A DNA stretch of 10,042 nucleotides, taken from contig CABUQI010000041.1 in the NCBI GenBank assembly GCA_902493545.1, positions 1 to 10,042 on the forward strand. Direction: 5' to 3'. The number at the start of each line of letters is the position of its first letter. Position 1 is the stretch's first letter. Below, piece by piece: positions 1 through 5,754 of this stretch. The DNA is from an uncultured Collinsella sp. (GTDB lineage: Bacteria; Actinomycetota; Coriobacteriia; Coriobacteriales; Coriobacteriaceae). The notes below the pieces were generated by a model, which had not been told where the DNA came from, did no database searches, and was given only the letters and a program-made list of their open reading frames with translations. The position numbers and the translations under genes were made by a program.

Positions 1-346
1 GCATCTGGCCCTCGCCGCCAAACTGGCAATAGAAGTCGCGCCACGGGCGCTCGGGCATAAGCATCACGCGCTCGGCCTCAAAGTCGCCAAAGAACCACTC
101 GCGCAGACCGTCCAGGCGCTCGTACGCCAAGCCCGGCCACAAGTTGGCGATAGTCTGCTCGGTGCGATGAAGCGTGGAGGTGTAGGCATGATCGGGCTCA
201 ATGCCACGCGCACGTAAAAACATGCCGGCGCGCGCCGCCTGGTCGCAACCCAACTGCGTAAGCGGCGAGTCACTCCACCCCTGAATGATACGCTTAAGGT
301 TGAATATCGTCTGTCCATGACGGACCAGATACAGATCTTTATTCAT
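1..346 (-). CDS. Histidine phosphatase family protein (C-terminus beyond window)
   Basis: The minus strand reads from ATG at 346 as MNKDLYLVRHGQTIFNLKRI and stays open to the window edge, giving 115 codons; the C-terminal part is missing. The LVRHGQT motif near residues 7-13 carries the phosphate-accepting histidine (His10) of the phosphoglycerate mutase-like histidine phosphatases. The following D-S-P-L-T stretch, the S-T-L-H-R-T-E-Q segment and the acidic residue in L-R-E-W-F-F-G-D also fit the family. The second catalytic histidine would lie beyond the edge. A GAAAGGA ribosome site precedes the ATG by a few bases. The gene follows a paralogue (364-906) by 17 bases and is probably co-transcribed with it. 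The substrate cannot be told from sequence; small phosphorylated metabolites are usual for the family. Confidence 0.88.
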   Translation of the reverse strand, partial: MNKDLYLVRHGQTIFNLKRIIQGWSDSPLTQLGCDQAARAGMFLRARGIEPDHAYTSTLHRTEQTIANLWPGLAYERLDGLREWFFGDFEAERVMLMPERPWRDFYCQFGGEGQM

Positions 347-363
347 AGGGGTCCTTTCGTTCG

Positions 364-906
364 TTACCAACCCAAGAGCGAAAACGCCCCGTCGCAATAG
401 CCAAAATGAAGCACGGCACCGTTGTCGGGTAGCTCCCCCTCGCCAGTCACATACTCAAGAAACTCCTGGCAGGCTGAGCCATGGGAAACCGCCAGCACGC
501 AGTCGTGCTGCGGCCTGGCCATGATGCGGGACAGCGCCGCGACCATACGCGACTGGAGCTGCACTTCAGACTCGCCACCAAAGGCCACCGGATAATCACC
601 CCAGGGCTGCGGCGGCATCTCGCGATTTGATGTACCCTCCAGCGAGCCCAAATGCCACTCGCGCAGGTCATCGACCAGCTCTATCGAGCGGCCCTCACCA
701 GCAATTAGCTCAGCCGTACGCCGCGCCCGGCCCAACGGGGAGGAATACACACGGTCAAAGGTCACGCCACGCGCCTCAAACGCCGCGCGCGTCGCCAGCG
801 CCTGCTCGCGCCCGCGCGCCGTAAGCGGCGAATCGTGCCCACCCTGCAAAATGTTCTGCACATTGAGCTCAGTCTGCCCATGCCGCACCAAATACAAATC
901 TGCCAC
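364..906 (-). CDS. Histidine phosphatase family protein
   Basis: This 180-residue protein is a complete single-domain histidine phosphatase (phosphoglycerate mutase-like). Visible hallmarks are L-V-R-H-G-Q-T at 6-12 with nucleophile His9, Arg60 in S-S-P-L-G-R-A-R-R-T-A-E, the acid candidate Glu83 in L-R-E-W-H-L-G, and S-H-G at 141-143 with the second histidine His142. The length is slightly short but normal for the small CobC/GpmB-like branch. The start is a GTG at 906, chosen because GGGGAGGA lies just upstream (spacing about 4) and the RHG motif sits at the expected distance. It is the upstream member of a tandem pair with the gene at 1-346; the two share the same N-terminal pattern and look like a duplication. 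A cytosolic phosphatase role is likely, substrate unknown. Confidence 0.9.
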   Translation of the reverse strand: MADLYLVRHGQTELNVQNILQGGHDSPLTARGREQALATRAAFEARGVTFDRVYSSPLGRARRTAELIAGEGRSIELVDDLREWHLGSLEGTSNREMPPQPWGDYPVAFGGESEVQLQSRMVAALSRIMARPQHDCVLAVSHGSACQEFLEYVTGEGELPDNGAVLHFGYCDGAFSLLGW

Positions 907-921
907 ACGTCCTCCCCTCGC

Positions 922-956
922 ACCACCGCAAAGGGGACAGGTACCTTTGTGGTGGT
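922..956. repeat. Strong imperfect palindrome, candidate REP-like interspersed repeat
   Basis: Arms at 922-934 and 944-956 pair over 13 positions with one G/T pair, around a 9-base loop (ggacaggta). It sits in the 82-base gap between the nitroreductase stop and the phosphatase ribosome site. No T-run follows on either strand, so it does not look like an intrinsic terminator. The GGGGACAGGTACC core resembles the short palindromic repeats dispersed in many bacterial genomes and linked to Y1/RAYT transposases. That likeness is from memory and not verified. Confidence 0.5.
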
Positions 957-988
957 TTACCGCCGGATCACACCGCGGTGACGCTCAA

Positions 989-1660
989 CTACACCAGTAC
1001 GTCGACAAGCGAGCGCTTGGGTACGTGGTGCACCTGCGCCTCGTCGCGCCAATAATTGATGGAGCCGTCGGGGTTGGAATCGATCGCATCGATCACCTGT
1101 GTCTCGGCCGGAACGCCAAACGCCATGATCAGCTTGAGCTCATACTTGTCGTTATCGAGCCCCATGGCATCGATCGCGTGGGGCGTAAAGGCCTTGAACA
1201 TGCAGGCTGCCACCTCGGGCGTGGCGCTGCGGGCGGCGAGCATCATCGTCTGCGCGACAATGCCCGTGTCGACCTCGGTAATGGGAGCGGCTGGCTTGCC
1301 CGGAACGGCGCGCTCAGCAAGAATCGCGATGTAGCCGGTCGGGCGCTCGCCCTCATCGGGACCCGGCCAATCCTTGAGCGCACCGGCCCATGCAAGCTCG
1401 TCAAATACACGAGCGCAGTCCTCTGCACCGCTTACCACATGAAAACGCAGACGCTGAGCATTGGCACCACAGGGAGTCAGGTGCGCCAGCTCCGCCAGCT
1501 CAAGCAAAAGCTCACGCGGCACGCGCATGGACTCGTCAAAGCGACGGCACGTGCGGGCGCAGCGAACCAACGCATCAAACGCGTCCAAGCCGAGCTTTTC
1601 GCAACCCTGCTTTGCCATCGACTCAGCGCTTACCGGCGCTGCGGGAACTGCTTCGTTCAT
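989..1660 (-). CDS. Nitroreductase family protein
   Basis: A 223-residue protein of the FMN-dependent nitroreductase superfamily, which reduces nitro compounds, quinones or flavin-like substrates with NAD(P)H, usually as a homodimer. The N-terminal C-A-R-T-C-R-R-F segment (34-41) matches the family's R-R-S-x-R-x-F phosphate-contact region. T-P-C-G-A-N-A-Q-R at 62-70 is the second flavin segment, and D-T-G-I-V-A-Q-T-M-M-L-A-A at 131-143 is the central dimer helix. The C-terminus ends in H-H-V-P-K-R-S-L. The frame is open upstream to 1828, but the ATG at 1660 gives the family's normal beginning; its ribosome site (GGGGGT) is weak. Four cysteines lie in the N-terminal third (20, 34, 38, 63). A DtxR-like box lies 29-47 bases upstream, which suggests iron- or metal-responsive control. 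Exact substrate unknown. Confidence 0.82.
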   Translation of the reverse strand: MNEAVPAAPVSAESMAKQGCEKLGLDAFDALVRCARTCRRFDESMRVPRELLLELAELAHLTPCGANAQRLRFHVVSGAEDCARVFDELAWAGALKDWPGPDEGERPTGYIAILAERAVPGKPAAPITEVDTGIVAQTMMLAARSATPEVAACMFKAFTPHAIDAMGLDNDKYELKLIMAFGVPAETQVIDAIDSNPDGSINYWRDEAQVHHVPKRSLVDVLV

Positions 1661-1895
1661 AGGGACCCCCAATTTCGGGCAATTGTTCTTAGGAAAATCT
1701 AACCTAAAACGTAGGCAATAACGAACAGGGCTGCAATGTTCTACACCTGTTGAATAGAAAATCGCGACGTGGGGAACAACGGAAACAATTCGGGGCCTTT
1801 GGGTTACGTTTCGCCCTCCCCGACCCATACGCCAGCGCCTTTAGGCGATACTGGTTGTAATGATCAAGGCTTACGCCGCACGGAAAGGAGACATT
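1661..1895. other. Divergent intergenic region (nitroreductase / HdeD-like gene)
   Basis: This 235-base divergent spacer holds the DtxR-like box (1689-1707) near the minus-strand gene. Near the plus-strand gene there is a small imperfect dyad at 1832-1854 (CCAG-CGCC-TTTA-GGCG-ATA-CTGG). TGTAAT at 1856-1861 could serve as a -10 for the plus-strand gene, but it has no good -35. The rest shows nothing recognisable. Confidence 0.4.
1689..1707. promoter_or_regulatory. DtxR/IdeR-like operator upstream of the nitroreductase gene
   Basis: The 19 bases TTAGGAAAATCTAACCTAA match the DtxR/IdeR consensus TTAGGTTAGCCTAACCTAA at 15 of 19 positions. The right half CTAACCTAA is perfect and the left half keeps TTAGG. 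The box lies 29 bases before the ATG at 1660, where a bound repressor would cover the start of transcription. No strong -35/-10 pair is visible; TAGATT (minus strand, inside the box) is a possible -10. The match is seen directly; that a DtxR-family protein binds it is inference. Confidence 0.5.
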
Positions 1896-2498
1896 ATGGG
1901 CATCTTTAAGAACGATGACCAAAAATCGAGCCAGTTTGGATTTGACGAGAAAAGCATGGCGGGCAAAGCCGTCAAGGCCGTACGCTGGATCTACGCCATC
2001 ACGGGCGTCTTAGCGCTCATTGCTGGTATCGCGCTGCTTTTTGCACCCGCCAAGTCCCTCGTCTTTTTGACGACTGTCCTGGGTTTTTACTTTGTAATCA
2101 CTGCTGCCATCAGGCTGTTCACTGCCATTTTTGAGCCGCTGCTGCCCACCGGCTGGCGCGTGACGAGCATCATCTCCAACCTACTCATTATCTTGGGCGG
2201 CGTCATAATCCTGCGCAACCAGGCCTTCTCGACCGCGACGCTCACCACGATGGTGGTTATCGTGGCCGGCTTTGGCTGGATTGTCGAAGGTGTCATGTCC
2301 ATTCTGGAGTCCGAGCTTTCGTCCAACCGCGCCCTCGCTATCCTGAGCGGTGCACTCTCCATCATCGCCGGCATGTTCGTGTTTATCTATCCGCTGTGGT
2401 CGGCCAAGATGCTCGTCATCTTTAGCGGCGCCGCACTGCTGGTGTTTGGCGTAACGCTGATTGTTCGCGCTATTCAATTTGGCAAACTGGTGCACTAG
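1896..2498 (+). CDS. HdeD/DUF308 family membrane protein
   Basis: A 200-residue integral membrane protein of the HdeD-like/DUF308 family. After a polar cytosolic N-terminus (1-25) there are six hydrophobic segments at roughly 31-50, 54-78, 89-106, 112-136, 144-166 and 169-191. They form three similar pairs with the family's glycine-rich pattern (T-G-V-L-A-L-I-A-G-I, L-G-G-V-I-I-L, S-I-I-A-G-M-F-V-F). E. coli HdeD is associated with acid resistance, but most family members have no proven role, so function here is open. The ATG at 1896 is preferred over an in-frame ATG at 1860 because GGAAAGGAG sits 5 bases before it. The stop codon abuts the ATG of the next gene, so the two are almost certainly one operon. 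Confidence 0.87.
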   Translation: MGIFKNDDQKSSQFGFDEKSMAGKAVKAVRWIYAITGVLALIAGIALLFAPAKSLVFLTTVLGFYFVITAAIRLFTAIFEPLLPTGWRVTSIISNLLIILGGVIILRNQAFSTATLTTMVVIVAGFGWIVEGVMSILESELSSNRALAILSGALSIIAGMFVFIYPLWSAKMLVIFSGAALLVFGVTLIVRAIQFGKLVH

Positions 2499-2981
2499 AT
2501 GCCGCGAACGCTCTTTATTGATGCCGACGCCTGCCCGGTCACGCGCGAGTCGATTGACTGCGCGCGGCGGACGGGTGTCGCCGTTGTTATCGCCGGCAAC
2601 AGCACACAAAACCTGGAACGGCACATTCGCCGCGACGACCCGCGCGATGCCGAGCACGCGCGACGCGGCTTTTGGGTCACGACGCTCGATGTGAGCGTGG
2701 GCGCCGACAGCGCCGACTTTGCCATTGTCGAACGCCTGCAGGCGGGCGACGTGGTCGTGACGCAGGACATTGGCTTGGCGAGCATGGTGCTCGGGCGCGA
2801 TGCCGCCGCCATCGGCGTACGCGGGCGCGTCTACGATAAGGCGACCATCGACATGCAACTGTTTATTCGCCACGAGGAAAAGAAGGTGCGCCGCGCCGGC
2901 GGTCGCACTCGCGGTCCGGCGGCATTTACCAGCGAAGACCGGGCCCGCTTTAAGCGCAACCTCACCGAGCTGCTGCGCTAA
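2499..2981 (+). CDS. YaiI/YqxD family protein (DUF188, UPF0178)
   Basis: A 160-residue protein of the DUF188/UPF0178 family, which has a PIN/NYN-nuclease-like fold but no established activity. The family signature is clear: I-D-A-D-A-C-P-V at 7-14, G-A-D-S-A-D-F-A-I at 68-76, D-V-V-V-T-Q-D-I-G-L-A at 84-94, and the C-terminal G-P-A-A-F-T-S-E-D-R-A-R-F at 139-151. The conserved aspartates (8, 10, 70, 73, 90) would form a metal-binding acidic cluster as in PIN-like nucleases; this is inference. The ATG follows the TAG of the HdeD-like gene with no gap and has no ribosome site of its own, so translation is probably coupled. A strong terminator begins 2 bases after the stop codon. Confidence 0.92.
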   Translation: MPRTLFIDADACPVTRESIDCARRTGVAVVIAGNSTQNLERHIRRDDPRDAEHARRGFWVTTLDVSVGADSADFAIVERLQAGDVVVTQDIGLASMVLGRDAAAIGVRGRVYDKATIDMQLFIRHEEKKVRRAGGRTRGPAAFTSEDRARFKRNLTELLR

Positions 2982-2983
2982 CC

Positions 2984-3028
2984 AAGGTAGATTTTCGGGA
3001 CATGCCCGGAAATCTACCTTTTTGTTTT
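2984..3028 (+). terminator. Rho-independent terminator of the HdeD/YaiI operon
   Basis: A 16-base-pair stem (2984-2999 with 3005-3020, one G-T pair) closes a 5-base loop and runs straight into a T-rich tract (TTTGTTTT at 3021-3028, after the two T of the stem). It starts 2 bases after the stop codon at 2981. This is a textbook intrinsic terminator for plus-strand transcription. Confidence 0.93.
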
Positions 3029-3062
3029 GAGCGGTGTGAGCGCTCGGAATCCATGGCTCAAC

Positions 3063-3138
3063 AAAAAACGGGCTTCAAAATGCCATGCGTCGCCGCATTG
3101 CGCAGGCGCCGAGCATGGCTATTTGAAGCCCATTTTTT
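3063..3138. terminator. Bidirectional terminator between convergent units
   Basis: Arms GGGCTTCAAA (3070-3079) and TTTGAAGCCC (3122-3131) pair perfectly. After a 2-base mismatch the stem continues with GCCATGC/GCATGGC, leaving a GC-rich apical region that can itself fold. The stem is flanked by six A on the left (3063-3068) and six T on the right (3133-3138), so it can stop transcription both ways. It lies just downstream of the minus-strand permease gene and backs up the terminator at 2984-3028. Confidence 0.88.
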
Positions 3139-3146
3139 AAGCCTAC

Positions 3147-4247
3147 TTAGAGGCCGAAGGCGGATAGGATAAGGCCCCAGCCGGCGCCGATGACGTACAT
3201 CATGACCAGGAACACGGCGTTTTCACGAGCGCTGCGGTTGGTGCGGAACAGGACAAGATAGCCCACGCCGGCGGAAATGAGCGTACCGGCGAGCATCGGC
3301 GCCAGCTGTAGCGCGCCCTCCAGGTACAGCTGCGTAATGACCACGCTGGCCGAGCAGTTGGGGATCAGGCCGACGAGTGCCGAGCCCAAGACGGCGAGCG
3401 TCTCGTTGCCACGCAGGAACTGCTCGATCGCGGACTCTCCGAAGGTCTCGAGCACGGCAACTAGAATCAGCGTCACCAGGAAAATAAAAACCGAAACCTG
3501 CACGGTGTGCGAGATCGCGCTGCGGATAATCGACAGGACGGGCGCACCTTCGTGGGAGTGACCGTGGTCGTGCCCATGGCCGTGGTGGTGCTCATGCTCG
3601 CTTGCGTGACCGTGGTCATGGCTGTGTCCGTGGTCGCGCTCGTGTTCATCTTCATCATCATCGCAACCGCAATGGTCGCGCTCGCACAACTCGTGGATGT
3701 GGTCGGCGCTCACGCCCGCCTCGGCCACCTCGTCGATGATGTCACCGCCGCTGTGGTCGTCGTGCGCGCAGTTCACATGAGCCGGATTGGCAGCGGTCCC
3801 CAGCACGGTACGGCGAATCGCCGCATGCGCGCGGGCATTACGACGAAGGCCGCGGATAGCCGCGTCCACGATAAAGCCCGTGACCAGCGCGATCAGTGCC
3901 TTCGAAGCCAAAAGCATCGCCATGGTCTGCACGGGCACCTGCTCGGCGAGCAACAGCGGCAGCATCTCATCGGAGGTCGAGAGGAACACGGCGACCAGCG
4001 TGCCCAGCGTCACGACACGGCCGGCGTACAGCGTTGCTGCCATGGCCGAAAATCCGCACTGCGGCACAATGCCCAGCAGCGAGCCAACCACGGGACCCGC
4101 AGCGCCGGCGCGCTTGATAGCGCCGTTGACGCGGTCGCCCGCAACGTGCTCAAGTGTCTCGAGAGCAAGATACGTCACCAACAAAAACGGCACCAGCGAC
4201 AGCGTGTCCTTGCCGGCGTCGAGCAGAATATCAATCAGTAAATCCAT
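3147..4247 (-). CDS. Putative metal efflux permease (ArsP_2/DUF2899, 'putative manganese transporter') with His-rich loop
   Basis: A 366-residue polytopic membrane protein matching the 10-TM ArsP_2/DUF2899 family, usually named putative manganese transporter or arsenic efflux protein. Two halves carry a repeated pore-like motif: G-I-V-P-Q-C-G-F-S-A at 59-68 and G-L-I-P-N-C-S-A-S at 293-301, each with a Pro and a Cys in a hydrophobic setting. Between them is a long hydrophilic loop (about 134-236) with Cys-His elements (N-C-A-H, E-L-C-E-R-D-H-C-G-C) and then a dense His/Asp/Glu run at 202-232, probably a cytosolic metal-binding or sensing loop. The ATG at 4247 has AAAGG about 11 bases upstream. 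A good promoter (4310-4337) and a dyad (4291-4307) precede it. The transported metal cannot be read from sequence: Mn, Zn or arsenic compounds are all possible. Confidence 0.82.
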   Translation of the reverse strand: MDLLIDILLDAGKDTLSLVPFLLVTYLALETLEHVAGDRVNGAIKRAGAAGPVVGSLLGIVPQCGFSAMAATLYAGRVVTLGTLVAVFLSTSDEMLPLLLAEQVPVQTMAMLLASKALIALVTGFIVDAAIRGLRRNARAHAAIRRTVLGTAANPAHVNCAHDDHSGGDIIDEVAEAGVSADHIHELCERDHCGCDDDEDEHERDHGHSHDHGHASEHEHHHGHGHDHGHSHEGAPVLSIIRSAISHTVQVSVFIFLVTLILVAVLETFGESAIEQFLRGNETLAVLGSALVGLIPNCSASVVITQLYLEGALQLAPMLAGTLISAGVGYLVLFRTNRSARENAVFLVMMYVIGAGWGLILSAFGL

Positions 4248-4290
4248 GACGGATGGAACCTTTCGTGTCTTTCGGCAGCATTGTAAAAGT

Positions 4291-4307
4291 CCTAGCGGTC
4301 AACTAGG
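4291..4307. promoter_or_regulatory. Perfect inverted repeat CCTAG-N7-CTAGG, candidate operator of the permease gene
   Basis: CCTAG (4291-4295) and CTAGG (4303-4307) form a 17-base dyad. It lies just downstream of the promoter at 4310-4337 and upstream of the permease ATG, where a bound repressor would block transcription. It could also be a small leader-RNA hairpin. The regulator is unknown. Confidence 0.4.
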
Positions 4308-4309
4308 GT

Positions 4310-4337
4310 ATTGTAGTTGTCCCGGGCGCGGTGCCAA
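4310..4337 (-). promoter_or_regulatory. Sigma-70-type promoter of the metal permease gene
   Basis: On the minus strand, TTGGCA (4337-4332, 5 of 6 to consensus) is followed after 16 bases by TACAAT (4315-4310, 5 of 6). It lies about 60 bases upstream of the permease start codon, with a dyad at 4291-4307 between promoter and gene. Confidence 0.65.
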
Positions 4338-4418
4338 TAGTTGCCCATGGTAAACTATCATCTCGCCACAACTCAGTAACCCCGAGCCGCGCGACGCGGC
4401 CCGTCCAAGGAGCAGCCT

Positions 4419-5387
4419 ATGAACGTTTCGCAAGCACTTGAATACGAGCGCCAGCCGTTTATTCCCATGTTTATCTATGGCGACCACGGTGCCATGGAGT
4501 CCGAACGCCAGAAGGGCGAAGAGGCCCTCAAGGTGCTCGAGACCGAGTATTTTACTGCCGAGGACGACCCCGGCTTCGACTTTGCCACCGTGCGCGACCT
4601 GGCCGACCGCAACCGCGACCTTTGCGACCAGATTGGGGAGGCACGCCTGCGCAATGTGACGCCCGCGACGCTCTCGCGCGGCCTGTCCGACGCCGACACC
4701 TGCGCCGCCATCGGCAAAATGCAAAAGCGCACCGCCGCGTCCGTTATGCGCGAGATCCGCGGTGACCGCGACGCGCTCGGCGTGGCCTACGCCCGCAAGC
4801 CCATCCAGGGCACCGTGCTCGGTGTCGACATCGAGACCACCGGCCGTGCACCCGAACGCGGTTATATCATCAACGTCGGCTGGGAGATCATGGAACTCAC
4901 CAGCGACGCCATCCCGCACGACGCCGAGGCGCACTACTGTGGCCTGCCCGACATCTACCGCGGCGAGGATGTACCGCTGTCGAATATCCACCACATCACC
5001 TGGAACGACATCGACGGCAAAAAGCCGTTCCGCGAGAACAAGGAACTGCAGAAGCAGCTGCTCAAGCTCATGAAGAAGTACCCGTACATGGCACACAACG
5101 CCGCGTTTGAGGACAGCTGGTTCAAGATCCACCTGGACGGCTACGCCGAGGCACGCCGCGCGGGTAAGATCATCGTCATCGACTCGCGCCAGATCTGCCG
5201 CAGCCTGGATGCCGACGTCCGCTCGCTCCCCCGCGAGTCCGCCCCCGCCGCGCTCGAGAACTGGGCACGCCGTCGCGGCACCCTCGCGCCCGACGCCAAC
5301 GAGCAGCATCTGGGTCTGGACGACACCGACCTCATGCTCCGCACGGTACAGGCCGAGTTCAACCTCAAGAACCTATTCGCGAAATAG
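4419..5387 (+). CDS. 3'-5' exonuclease-like protein (DnaQ/DEDDh family)
   Basis: A 322-residue protein whose C-terminal part (about 132-318) is a DEDDh exonuclease domain. Exo I is G-V-D-I-E-T-T-G (Asp137, Glu139), Exo II is M-A-H-N-A-A-F-E-D (Asp232), and Exo III is H-L-G-L-D-D-T-D with His297 and Asp302. All catalytic positions are present, so it should hydrolyse DNA or RNA from the 3' end with two metal ions. Residues 1-130 are charged, mostly helical-looking and unlike the usual short N-termini of the family; I do not recognise this part. The start at 4419 has AAGGAG 7 bases upstream. The gene stands alone between a divergent permease gene and a long AT-rich spacer. It could act in repair, RNA turnover or proofreading; nothing in the context decides this. 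Confidence 0.86.
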   Translation: MNVSQALEYERQPFIPMFIYGDHGAMESERQKGEEALKVLETEYFTAEDDPGFDFATVRDLADRNRDLCDQIGEARLRNVTPATLSRGLSDADTCAAIGKMQKRTAASVMREIRGDRDALGVAYARKPIQGTVLGVDIETTGRAPERGYIINVGWEIMELTSDAIPHDAEAHYCGLPDIYRGEDVPLSNIHHITWNDIDGKKPFRENKELQKQLLKLMKKYPYMAHNAAFEDSWFKIHLDGYAEARRAGKIIVIDSRQICRSLDADVRSLPRESAPAALENWARRRGTLAPDANEQHLGLDDTDLMLRTVQAEFNLKNLFAK

Positions 5388-5736
5388 CAACGCCTGCGAC
5401 AAACACTGCTTGCTCACGAGCGGTCTCGCAGCGGGAAACCCCGCAGCGGGGCCGCCCTACGTTCCACAGATAGATCTGCCATCACAAATTCTGAACCCTC
5501 ATTTTGAACGATTTCGACCAATTCCCGACACGTAATTCGTTGTCGGATGGTGATGCATCGATATCAAATGTGCAGCAATTGAGTATTTATATGCTATAGC
5601 TAAGCTGCGAAAACTTTTATTTAGGGCATACCAACCCATAATTGCGTCAAGCTTTTGGACAGCATTTGGCTAGACCTCTAAAACGACTTTTCCACTCAGC
5701 GCCGTCAACACGGCATTAGCTGACACGATATATATC
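5388..5736. other. AT-rich intergenic region upstream of the DUF559-like gene
   Basis: This 349-base spacer changes from GC-rich to clearly AT-rich after about 5455. Near the left end CGCAGCGGG occurs twice (5427-5435, 5442-5450) and can form small GC hairpins without a T-run. An imperfect palindrome lies at 5525-5546 (CCGACA-N10-TGTCGG), a short hairpin at 5701-5714 (GCCGT-CAAC-ACGGC), and GATATATATC at 5727-5736 touches the next start codon. No convincing promoter pair or gene was found. Confidence 0.5.
5525..5546. repeat. 22-base imperfect palindrome in the spacer
   Basis: CCGACA (5525-5530) and TGTCGG (5541-5546) pair around a 10-base centre that is itself partly symmetrical (CG-TAATT-CG). 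It lies about 190 bases before the DUF559-like gene. It could be an operator or a leftover hairpin; no T-run follows, so it is unlikely to be a terminator of the exonuclease gene. Confidence 0.35.
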
Positions 5737-5754
5737 ATGAGTATCGTATTGTCA
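5721..5754. promoter_or_regulatory. Dyad spanning the start codon of the DUF559-like gene
   Basis: TGACA-CGATA (5721-5730) pairs with TATCG (5742-5746) and TGTCA (5750-5754), with a 3-base bulge TAT between the two right arms. The ATG at 5737 lies in the loop region. No Shine-Dalgarno sequence is visible upstream. The dyad could be an operator for self-control or an RNA fold that affects initiation. Both are inference. Confidence 0.4.

Noticed and set aside
922..956. Palindrome as the terminator of the nitroreductase gene
   Set aside because: No T-run follows on the minus strand; the next bases are GC-rich and lead into the ribosome site of the phosphatase gene.
851..1702. Long plus-strand open frame (283 codons) opposite the nitroreductase gene
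   Set aside because: It is antisense to a gene with clear family motifs, has no recognisable domain and no ribosome site; GC-rich third positions keep the opposite frame open.
1661..1828. N-terminal extension of the nitroreductase frame to 1828
   Set aside because: The extra 56 residues are not family-like, run through the DtxR-like box and AT-rich promoter region, and have no ribosome site; ATG at 1660 fits better.
3546..3660. Short tandem-like DNA repeats (GTGGTCGTG-type)
   Set aside because: They encode the His/Asp-rich loop of the permease. No spacer-repeat order as in CRISPR and no separate repeat element.
3507..4241. Plus-strand open frame of 244 codons with a valine-rich start
   Set aside because: It is the reverse reading of the His-rich loop and membrane segments of the permease gene.
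4299..5309. Minus-strand open frame of 336 codons opposite the exonuclease gene
   Set aside because: Antisense to a gene with all DEDDh motifs and a good ribosome site; the opposite reading shows no domain.
5431..5451. GC hairpins after the exonuclease gene as a terminator
   Set aside because: The stems are 5 bases long and no T-run follows.
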